Below are positions 7,960-14,833 of a DNA stretch of 35,500 nt, piece after piece. Numbering within the stretch: the stretch's first letter is position 1; the number at the start of each line of letters is the position of its first letter. Both the position numbers and the translations under genes were made by a program. Below the pieces are notes generated by a model. The model searched no databases. It was not told where the DNA came from and saw only the letters and a program-made list of their open reading frames with translations. Source of the DNA: Hymenobacter sp. (lineage in GTDB: Bacteria; Bacteroidota; Bacteroidia; Cytophagales; Hymenobacteraceae); NCBI GenBank assembly GCA_028288445.1, contig JAQBNT010000037.1:1-35500 (forward strand). Direction: 5' to 3'.

Positions 7960-9381
7960 ATGAAAAGCCAACCCGCCACCATCCACATGGATGAGCATTT
8001 GGCCGATGCCGACATCACGGCGGCCATCGAGCTGCTGTTTATGCTCAAAAAGGGCGTCACTTCGCACCTGGTAGAGGTGGCCACGCACGAAGGCATCGTG
8101 GTCCTCAGCGGCTTCACCGACAACCTGCTGGCGCGGGAGCGGGCGGCCGAGGTGGCCAAAGCCGTGCGCGGCGTGCGTGGTGTGGTGAACGAGTTAATTA
8201 TCCGCACGCCCGACGTGCCCAACGCCGAGCTGCAGCGCCGGGTGGTGCGGGCCCTGCAAAACGACCCCGCCGTGCGCCGCTACCAGGTGCGCAGCTACGC
8301 CAACGACGGCGAAGTTATTCTGGAAGGCAGCGTGCAAACCTGGGCCGAGGAACTGCTGGTGCTGCGGGCCCTGCGCGGCGTGCCCGGCGTGCGCCACCTG
8401 CACAACCACCTGGCGGTGCACGGCGGCCCGGTAACGGCGGCCGACGAGGACATTGCCGCCCATATTCAGAATTGCCTGGCCTGGGACCTGCGCGTGAAAA
8501 GCCCCCTCGTGGACATTGCCGCCGACCATGGCGCGGTACGCCTGACCGGCACCGTGGGCACGGCGGCCGAGTTCGACCACGTGCTGGCCACCGCCCACCG
8601 GGCCGGGGCTACCAGCGTGGATGCCACGCAGCTGCAAGTGGCCCCGTGGGCGCTGGACAAGATGCTGCGCCACCAGCGCTTTGCCCCGAAAGCCGACGAG
8701 GACGTGGCCCAGGCCGTGCGCGACGCCCTGCGCTACGACCCGCGCTGCCACCCCGACGCGCCCACCGTGCAGGTCGAGCAAGGCACCGTGACCCTGACCG
8801 GCGCGGTGAGCAACCTGCGCGCCCGCCGCGCCGCCGGCCAGGATGCCCGCAACGTGCTGGGCGTGAAAGACGTGCGCAACCAGCTCCAGGTGCACCCCGC
8901 CAAGCCCGTGGACGATGACGTGATTCGGCAGCAGGTGAAAGCGGCCCTCGCCGCCGATGCCTACCTCGCCGGCTACAACCTGCTGGTGAGCGTGGAGCAC
9001 GGCCGGGTGCAGGTGGGCGGCTCCGTCGATTCGCACTTCGACCAGCAGCGCACGGCCGAAGTGGCCAGCGGCATCAAGGGGGTAGTGGAGCTGGAAAACC
9101 ATGTGCGCGTGGTCCCAACGCCGCCGCAGCCCGGCGATGATGACGACGACGCGGCCGACCTGGAAGGCCCCGCCGCCGACCTGGCCCTGGAGCAGCGCAT
9201 CCGGCTGCATTTCTACTGGTCGGCGCTGCTGCACGACCAGGAAATTGAGGTGCGCGTGGCCAACGGCCGCGCCACCCTAACCGGCACCGTGGATACGTGG
9301 CTGGAGCGGCAGCACGCCGCCGCTGATGCCCGCGACTGCGGAGCCCGCGAGGTAAACAACCACTTACGGCCGCTGCACTGA
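7960..9381 (+). CDS. Cytoplasmic protein made of six BON domains
   Basis: 473 residues built of six BON units (the OsmY/Kbp-type fold: alpha-beta-beta-alpha-beta with a G-x-V-x-L-x-G core). Approximate positions are 14-78, 87-152, 159-225, 245-313, 317-387 and 405-473. Cores such as GIVVLSGFTDN, GEVILEGSVQT, AVRLTGTVG, GTVTLTGAVSN, RVQVGGSVDS and RATLTGTVDT recur. Most units open with an acidic D-E/D-D/I helix start. No signal peptide or membrane segment, unlike OsmY, so it is probably cytosolic. An Asp run (GDDDDDA) separates units five and six. BON domains bind phospholipid surfaces or ions; here a role in stress physiology is inferred from the neighbouring Usp and P-ATPase genes. Start ATG 7960, with no better upstream alternative. 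Confidence 0.85.
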   Translation: MKSQPATIHMDEHLADADITAAIELLFMLKKGVTSHLVEVATHEGIVVLSGFTDNLLARERAAEVAKAVRGVRGVVNELIIRTPDVPNAELQRRVVRALQNDPAVRRYQVRSYANDGEVILEGSVQTWAEELLVLRALRGVPGVRHLHNHLAVHGGPVTAADEDIAAHIQNCLAWDLRVKSPLVDIAADHGAVRLTGTVGTAAEFDHVLATAHRAGATSVDATQLQVAPWALDKMLRHQRFAPKADEDVAQAVRDALRYDPRCHPDAPTVQVEQGTVTLTGAVSNLRARRAAGQDARNVLGVKDVRNQLQVHPAKPVDDDVIRQQVKAALAADAYLAGYNLLVSVEHGRVQVGGSVDSHFDQQRTAEVASGIKGVVELENHVRVVPTPPQPGDDDDDAADLEGPAADLALEQRIRLHFYWSALLHDQEIEVRVANGRATLTGTVDTWLERQHAAADARDCGAREVNNHLRPLH

Positions 9382-9432
9382 TGGTGGTGAGCTGCTTATA
9401 AATCTATAACACCCATGATGATACAACTACGG

Positions 9433-9445
9433 CTTGATAGTCAAG
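9433..9445. promoter_or_regulatory. Palindrome before the 76-aa gene
   Basis: CTTGA-TAG-TCAAG is a perfect 5-bp palindrome with a 3-base centre, 25 bases before the ATG at 9471. Its spacing differs from the four Fnr-like boxes. It could be an operator; evidence is only symmetry and position. Confidence 0.3.
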
Positions 9446-9470
9446 TTGCTAATAAACCTTAGTTTGAATT

Positions 9471-9701
9471 ATGACCCAGCCCACCCCAAAAACCGCTTTC
9501 CCGTCCATTTCTCAGTCCCCGCTCACTGCTGAATCACCTGCTGCCGGCCGCACCGCCTTCCCGTACCATCCGGCCCCGGAGCGCTACTGGGAGCCTCGCC
9601 TCCTGACCGAATTCGACTACCGCCTCGACGATACGCTGACCGAGGAGGCCGGCATGGCCCGCAACCCGGGCGCGCTGGGCGCTTACGCCGGCTCGTTTTA
9701 A
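9471..9701 (+). CDS. Small hypothetical protein (76 aa)
   Basis: Not recognised. The N-terminal half is Pro/Ser/Thr/Ala-rich and probably disordered. The C-terminal half has an acidic patch with RYWEPRLLTEFDYRLDD and ends in AYAGSF. No signal peptide or membrane span. It lies between the BON gene and the first Usp on the same strand, 89 bases after the former and 117 before the latter, with a dispersed palindrome in the second gap. Codon use matches the neighbours, which supports a real gene. Confidence 0.55.
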   Translation: MTQPTPKTAFPSISQSPLTAESPAAGRTAFPYHPAPERYWEPRLLTEFDYRLDDTLTEEAGMARNPGALGAYAGSF

Positions 9702-9744
9702 TATGAGGTAGCCGGTGGTGATGAAGCTGTTGAGGAAACCCAAA

Positions 9745-9779
9745 GTTTGTCATCCTGAGCGCAGCGAAGGATGACAAAC
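9745..9779. repeat. Dispersed GTCATCCTGAGC palindrome
   Basis: GTTTGTCATCCT (9745-9756) pairs with AGGATGACAAAC (9768-9779) around GAGCGCAGCGA. Related copies occur at 13758-13805, 17225-17336, 26001-26023 and 26078-26102, so this is a family scattered between genes. It may stabilise or end transcripts. Confidence 0.85.
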
Positions 9780-9818
9780 GCTCCGGACTTCTAAACCGCA
9801 TCACTATTTCATCCTGCA

Positions 9819-10715
9819 ATGAAAACCGCCCGGAAACTCTCCTTCATTGTCCTGACCAGCTTTTACCCCGAAGCCCAGCGCGCCGTGCTCTACGCCGACG
9901 AGCTGGCCGGTGGCGTAGGCGGCCGCCTGCTGCTGCTGCACGCCAACCGCATTTCCTTCTTCGACCCCTACATTTTCACGGGGGAAAGCTGGCGGCGGCA
10001 GGAACTGGCCGATGAGCCGGGCATCAAGGCCATGCTCACCCACCTGGCCGCGCAGCTCCACACGCCGGCCACGGTAGAGCTCATCACCGACCTGCTGCCC
10101 ACGGCGGCCCAGGCCCTCACCCGGCAGCACAACCCGGCGCTGTTCGTGGTAGGCCGGCCCGCCGCTGAGGCTGCCACCCCCGACCAAGTGAGCCTGATGC
10201 TGCTGGAGCTGCTGCGCGCCGTGCAGCTGCCGCTGCTGCTGGTGCCCCAGCGCACGGCCGCCGCCACGCCGCCCCGGCGCGTGCTCATCGCCGCCGACAG
10301 CGAGCCGTTTGCCCTGCCCGCGGCCATCGAGGGCGTGAAGCAGCTGCTGCACCAGCTGGCGCCCCACGTCACCATCGTGCACGTATCGGGCATCGAAGAC
10401 GACGAGAACTGCGCCCGCGCCCGGCACGCCGTGGAGCTGAGCGGCCTGACCACGGACTTGCCCGACGTAGAGCCACGCGGCTACCAGTACGACCGCCCGG
10501 CCGATGGCATTTTGGCCGCCATCGAGGACACGGGGGCCGACCTGGTGGTGCTGCTGGCCCGCCAGCGCAGCTACCTCGGCGAGCTGTTTCATCACAGCGT
10601 GACGGCCGAGGTGCTGCGCCGCAGCCCCGTGCCCGTGCTGGCCGTGCCCGCCGCCGAGCCCCCGGCCGCCCACCGCCGGCAGGCCCACCACGCGGCCGAT
10701 AATGTGCTGGCTTAG
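9819..10715 (+). CDS. Tandem-domain universal stress protein
   Basis: 298 residues made of two Usp folds, about 1-145 and 148-282. The first opens KLSFIVLTSFYPEAQRAVLYA and the second RRVLIAADSEPFALPAA, each ending in the usual terminal strand (PLLLVP and PVLAVP). The second domain has YLGELFHHSVTAEVLRRS, corresponding to the nucleotide-binding loop, but not the full G-x2-G-x9-G-S/T motif, so ATP binding is doubtful. Cytosolic. The C-terminal tail is His/Ala-rich (AAHRRQAHHAA). Downstream the Ca2+-type P-ATPase follows after 96 bases, probably in the same operon. Inferred role: stress or energy-status response. Confidence 0.88.
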   Translation: MKTARKLSFIVLTSFYPEAQRAVLYADELAGGVGGRLLLLHANRISFFDPYIFTGESWRRQELADEPGIKAMLTHLAAQLHTPATVELITDLLPTAAQALTRQHNPALFVVGRPAAEAATPDQVSLMLLELLRAVQLPLLLVPQRTAAATPPRRVLIAADSEPFALPAAIEGVKQLLHQLAPHVTIVHVSGIEDDENCARARHAVELSGLTTDLPDVEPRGYQYDRPADGILAAIEDTGADLVVLLARQRSYLGELFHHSVTAEVLRRSPVPVLAVPAAEPPAAHRRQAHHAADNVLA

Positions 10716-10811
10716 CGAATGGGAAGGGGGTAGTGGCGTGTCTTTTTGATTTTTGTACGTGATACTGGGCTGTGGCTGGTATCAGTAGCTTTCCTTCCCA
10801 TTGCCGTCGTC

Positions 10812-13529
10812 ATGCCCGCGCTCATCGAACTGCCGCCGCCACCGGCAAGTGCTGCCCGCGTGGTGGGCCTCACCGAAGCAGAGGCCCGGGCGCGGCTCCG
10901 GCACTATGGACCCAACGCCGTGGAGCCCGTGGTGCCCGACCGCTGGTGGCAGGTGCTGCTGCGCCAGTTGCGCAGCCTGATTGTGCTGGTGCTGGGCGGG
11001 GCGGCGGCGTTTTCGTTTGCCTTCCAGGACCACGCCGAGGGCCTGGCCATCCTGGCCGTCATTGCCCTCAATGCCGGCATTGGCTTCTGGCTGGAATGGA
11101 ATGCCCAGGCCTCGATGGCCGCGCTGCGCCGCCTGGGCCTTACCACGGCCCGCGTGCTGCGCGACGGCCGCGTGTGCGCCGTGCCCACCCACCACGTCAC
11201 CATCGGCGATGTGCTGCTGGTGGAAGCCGGCGAGGTGGTGGCGGCCGACGCCGCGCTGTTTGAAGCCCAGCAGCTCCAGGTGAACGAGTCGGCACTTACC
11301 GGCGAGTCGATGCCCGCTGGCAAAGTGGTGGACCCGGCCATTGGCGACGAGTGCGCTATCCAAGCCGCTGATAAATCCCCGGAATCGACCAGCCAGCTGT
11401 TCAAGGGCACGGCCGTGGTCAATGGCACGGGCCGGGCCTACGTCACGGGCGTGGGCAGTGGCACGCAGCTGGGCGAAATCACGCAGCTGGTGCAGCACGC
11501 CGCCCGCTCGGCCACGCCGCTCGAAGCCAAGCTTGACCGCCTGGCCCGGCAGCTGGTATACATCACGGTGGCGCTGGCGGCCGGCTACGTGGCCCTGGGG
11601 CTGCTGAAGGGCCAGCCGGTGTTCGGCCTGCTGAAAATTGCCATTGTGCTGGCCGTGGCGGCCATTCCCGAGGGCATGTCGATTGTGGCCACGCTGGCCC
11701 TGGCCTTCGGCATGATGCGCCTGGCCCGCCACAACGTGCTGGTGAAGCGCCTGGCCGCCGTGGAAACCCTGGGCAGCACCGACGTCATTTTTACCGATAA
11801 AACCGGCACCCTCACCCAGAACCAGATGGCCGTGCAAACCGTGTGGCTGCCCGAGGGCCAGCTCCGGTTTCCGCTGCCCGATGCGGCCGATGCGGCCGAT
11901 GCGACCGGCCAGCCGGCGGCGCTCACGGGCGAGGCCTACCAGCTGCTGCTGCGGGTGGCCGTGTTGTGCAACAACGCCACCTACTCGCCGGCCGCCGCCG
12001 CCGACGCCCTCGGCGACCCGCTCGAAGTGGCGCTGCTGGCCCTGGCCCACGGCGGGTCGTTTGATGTGCCGGCGGCCCAGGCCCACCTGCGCCTGGCCGA
12101 GCAGCCCTTCAACTCCGACACCCGCCTCATGGCCACCCTGCACCGCCAGCCCGATGGCCGCGCCTGGGTAGCCGTGAAGGGCGCCGCCGAGGCCGTGCTC
12201 CAGCATTGCACCGGGCAGCAGTTGGCCAGAGGAGCCCAGCCCATTGGCCCAGCCGAGCAGACCGAATGGCTGAACCGCGCCAACGCGCTGGCCGAAACCG
12301 GCCTGCGCGTGCTGGCCCTGGCCTACCGCGAGCTGCCCGCTGAGCATGAGCACAAGCACCAGCCCGGCTGGGCCGACGAGCTGACCTGGCTGGGCCTAGT
12401 GGCCTTCCTCGACCCGCCGCGCCGCGAAGTGGTGCCCGCCCTCGAAGCCTGCCAGCGCGCCGGCATCCGGGTGCTGATGGTGACCGGCGACCACCCCGCC
12501 ACGGCCCGCACCGTGGCCCATCAGGTACACTTGGTAAAGGATTCGGACACGACTGTGGTGACGGGCGACGAGCTGGAAAGCCTGCTCACGCGCCCCAACG
12601 GCGAGGGCCGCCACCGCTTGTGGCAGGCCAGCGTATTTGCCCGCGTGAGCCCGGCCCAGAAGCTGGACCTCATCAGCCTCTACCAGCAGGGCGGCCACGT
12701 GGTGGCCATGACCGGCGATGGCGTGAACGACGCCCCGGCCCTCAAAAAAGCCGACATCGGTGTGGCCATGGGGCAGCGCGGAACCCAGGTAGCCAGCGAG
12801 GCCGCTGCCCTGGTGCTGCGCGACGACTCGTTTGCCTCCATCGTGGTGGCCGTCGAGCAGGGGCGCATCATCTTCACCAACATCCGGCGCTTCGTGCTCT
12901 ACCTGGTGTCGTGCAACCTGAGCGAAATCCTGGTGGTGACGGCCGCCGGCCTGCTGGGCCACGGCGCGGGCCTGCTGCCCCTCCAAATCCTGTTTCTGAA
13001 CCTGCTCACCGACGTGTTTCCGGCCCTGGCGCTGGGGGTGGGCAAGGGCAGCCCCCGCGTGATGCAACACCCCCCGCAGGACCCGCAGGGCCCCATCATG
13101 CGCCCCGGAGACTGGCGCCTGGCTGTTGCTTACGCCGCGCTCATGACCGTGGCCCTGCTCGGGGCCGACTACCTGGCCCGGTACCGGCTGGGCCTAACCC
13201 CGGCCGCCGCCAATGCTGTGTTGTTTTTCGGGCTGTCCGCCGCCCAACTGGTGCATGTCTTCAATATGGCAGGTGGGCGCACCTCACTGAAAAACAACGA
13301 CATTCTGCGCAACCGCTACGTGTGGCTGGCGCTGGCGCTATGCGCTGGGCTGATAATTCTGGCGTATGTGCAGCCGCTGCTGCACCGCCTGCTGGGGCTG
13401 CAAAAGCTCACGCCGGTGGCCCTGCTGCTCATTGCCGGGCCAGCAGTGATAACACTGGTGTTTGGCCAGCTGCTGGGTCGATTGATGGCGGGCAAGCGAC
13501 CGGCCAGTACAACGCAGGCCGTCGGCTGA
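10812..13529 (+). CDS. P-type Ca2+ (P2A-like) cation ATPase
   Basis: A 905-residue cation pump of the inner membrane, with the full P2 layout: N-terminal cation-ATPase domain, two helices, actuator domain with LTGES (Thr163-Ser166), helix 4, phosphorylation site DKTGT (Asp329), KGAAE in the nucleotide domain (near 456), TGD (near 568), hinge TGDGVNDAP (Asp636), then six C-terminal helices. Residues that bind Ca2+ in SERCA are kept: Glu in IPEGM (near 287), Asn702 and Glu705 in VSCNLSE, and Asn730, Thr733 and Asp734 in NLLTD. This points to Ca2+ or Mn2+ export rather than Na+/K+ or heavy metals. Start chosen at ATG 10812 (MPALIELPPP); the frame is open further up, but that part is hydrophobic and not family-like. 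Flanked by two Usp genes. Confidence 0.92.
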   Translation: MPALIELPPPPASAARVVGLTEAEARARLRHYGPNAVEPVVPDRWWQVLLRQLRSLIVLVLGGAAAFSFAFQDHAEGLAILAVIALNAGIGFWLEWNAQASMAALRRLGLTTARVLRDGRVCAVPTHHVTIGDVLLVEAGEVVAADAALFEAQQLQVNESALTGESMPAGKVVDPAIGDECAIQAADKSPESTSQLFKGTAVVNGTGRAYVTGVGSGTQLGEITQLVQHAARSATPLEAKLDRLARQLVYITVALAAGYVALGLLKGQPVFGLLKIAIVLAVAAIPEGMSIVATLALAFGMMRLARHNVLVKRLAAVETLGSTDVIFTDKTGTLTQNQMAVQTVWLPEGQLRFPLPDAADAADATGQPAALTGEAYQLLLRVAVLCNNATYSPAAAADALGDPLEVALLALAHGGSFDVPAAQAHLRLAEQPFNSDTRLMATLHRQPDGRAWVAVKGAAEAVLQHCTGQQLARGAQPIGPAEQTEWLNRANALAETGLRVLALAYRELPAEHEHKHQPGWADELTWLGLVAFLDPPRREVVPALEACQRAGIRVLMVTGDHPATARTVAHQVHLVKDSDTTVVTGDELESLLTRPNGEGRHRLWQASVFARVSPAQKLDLISLYQQGGHVVAMTGDGVNDAPALKKADIGVAMGQRGTQVASEAAALVLRDDSFASIVVAVEQGRIIFTNIRRFVLYLVSCNLSEILVVTAAGLLGHGAGLLPLQILFLNLLTDVFPALALGVGKGSPRVMQHPPQDPQGPIMRPGDWRLAVAYAALMTVALLGADYLARYRLGLTPAAANAVLFFGLSAAQLVHVFNMAGGRTSLKNNDILRNRYVWLALALCAGLIILAYVQPLLHRLLGLQKLTPVALLLIAGPAVITLVFGQLLGRLMAGKRPASTTQAVG

Positions 13530-13961
13530 GCAGGGGAGAGGCCCGATTCGCAGGGGCGGGCGAAGATGACGGATTGGTTGTCGGCAATGATATAATTCAT
13601 GCGCCGGGTTGATAATGCTTATGGAGCCGGGCAGAGGAGTTTCCGAAATTGAAGACAACTCGCAAAAGCTATTCCGGGCAAGTAGAGTGCTTTGGGGTAG
13701 TGTTTTAAGCTGAAGTATTCAAGGATTTTAAAAGACTGTTGAGTTGATTCAAAAAACCTGTCATCCTGAGCATTCTGCGATTCAAGCAGAGACGAAGGAT
13801 GACAGAAGCTTAAAGAACCGAATTGCCAAACAGCCTCTACGTGTCAACCTAAACTCCCCCGCAGGGGCAAGCCTGCCCCGCCGTATTCGTTTGCGCTCCC
13901 CACCTGGCTCAGTGCCGGAACCGGCGGGGCGGCGCCCATCAATTCCTTCCGGCTTCCCACT
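13530..13961. other. Gene-free stretch between the P-ATPase and the second Usp
   Basis: No gene found. It holds an AT-rich near-palindrome, ATGATATAATTCAT (13587-13600), which is one base from the Fnr-like pattern, a dispersed repeat copy (13758-13805) and GC-rich short inverted repeats near 13915-13935. A promoter for the Usp-phosphoketolase pair probably lies here. Confidence 0.5.
13758..13805. repeat. Dispersed palindrome copy with an inner stem
   Basis: CTGTCATCCT (13758-13767) pairs with AGGATGACAG (13796-13805). Inside, TCTGC (13774-13778) pairs with GCAGA (13786-13790). Compared with the copy at 9745 the loop is longer, as if an extra small hairpin had been inserted. Confidence 0.8.
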
Positions 13962-14786
13962 ATGCAACCAACGTTCGTCGTTCTCTCCGACCTGAACAGC
14001 GCCACCGATGCGGTGCTGGGCTACACCAGCCAGCTGGCCACGCAGCTGCCGGAAGGCCACCTCGTGCTCATGCACGTATTTCAGGACCCGCTGCTGTTCC
14101 CCGAGTCGGCCCTGATGGTGCCCGTGACCACGCCCAGCCGCCACGCGGTGATGGCCAACCTGGCCCAGCGCGCCGACCACCTGCCCGTGCCCGCCGAGCC
14201 GGAGGTAACCATCGACACCCTGGGCCTGGCCCTGGCCGATGCCGTGCAGCGCCACCACCCGCTGCTGCTGGCCGCCGGCCGCGAGCAGCCCACCAACCTC
14301 ATTGACCGCGTGCTCAGCAACATGGCGCTGCCCGTGTTGCAGGGCGCGCATTACCCGCTGCTGCTGGTGCCCGAGGAATGCCACGACCCCGAGCTGCCCC
14401 GCCGCGTGGTGGTGGCCGCCGATGACCAGCCCTTCTGGCTGACGCCTCCGTCGCTGGCCCTGGCCGACCTATTTGAGGCCCTGAACCCCACCACCACGGT
14501 GGTGCACGTAGCCGCCGCCTACGGCCCTTCCAAAGCCGACATCGGCCTCGATTCGGTGCGGCGCACGGGCCTGTTTGGGCCTATCGACAACAACAGCCTC
14601 TACGAAGTGCGGGAAGAAGCTCCCGCCGACGGCATCCTGCACGCCGCCGCCGAAGTCAATGCCCAACTCATCGTGGTGATGGCCCGGCCGCATACCCTGC
14701 TCGGGGACTTTTTCCACCGCAGCGTGACGGCGCAGCTGCTGCACCGCAGTCCCGTGCCGGTGCTGGTGCTGCCCACCACCGACTGA
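13962..14786 (+). CDS. Tandem-domain universal stress protein, second copy
   Basis: 274 residues with two Usp folds, about 1-137 and 146-272. Domain ends read PLLLVPEE and PVLVLPTT. The second domain carries LLGDFFHRSVTAQLLHRS, the same pattern as in the Usp at 9819 (YLGELFHHSVTAEVLRRS), so the two are paralogues, and again the classic glycine motif for ATP is incomplete. Cytosolic, no signal peptide. The ATG at 13962 follows a long leader. The phosphoketolase starts 47 bases later on the same strand, so the two are probably co-transcribed. Confidence 0.88.
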   Translation: MQPTFVVLSDLNSATDAVLGYTSQLATQLPEGHLVLMHVFQDPLLFPESALMVPVTTPSRHAVMANLAQRADHLPVPAEPEVTIDTLGLALADAVQRHHPLLLAAGREQPTNLIDRVLSNMALPVLQGAHYPLLLVPEECHDPELPRRVVVAADDQPFWLTPPSLALADLFEALNPTTTVVHVAAAYGPSKADIGLDSVRRTGLFGPIDNNSLYEVREEAPADGILHAAAEVNAQLIVVMARPHTLLGDFFHRSVTAQLLHRSPVPVLVLPTTD

Positions 14787-14833
14787 GCCGGCTGACCGGC
14801 CTCGCTCGCTAATCCCCTCGCCAGCTCTTGCCC

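Noticed and set aside
9433..9445. Fifth Fnr-like box
   Set aside because: CTTGA-TAG-TCAAG has a shorter spacing than TGAT-N4-RTCA; it may bind a different factor.
10782..12359. 525-codon minus-strand frame opposite the P-ATPase
   Set aside because: Shadow frame rich in Gly/His/Gln; the P-ATPase motifs are on the plus strand.
13587..13600. Fnr-like box before the second Usp
   Set aside because: TGATATAATTCA differs at a defining position (TTCA rather than A/G-TCA).
13744..13995. 83-codon frame before the second Usp
   Set aside because: Its start is a translated dispersed repeat (CHPEHS, KDDRS); no coding signal.
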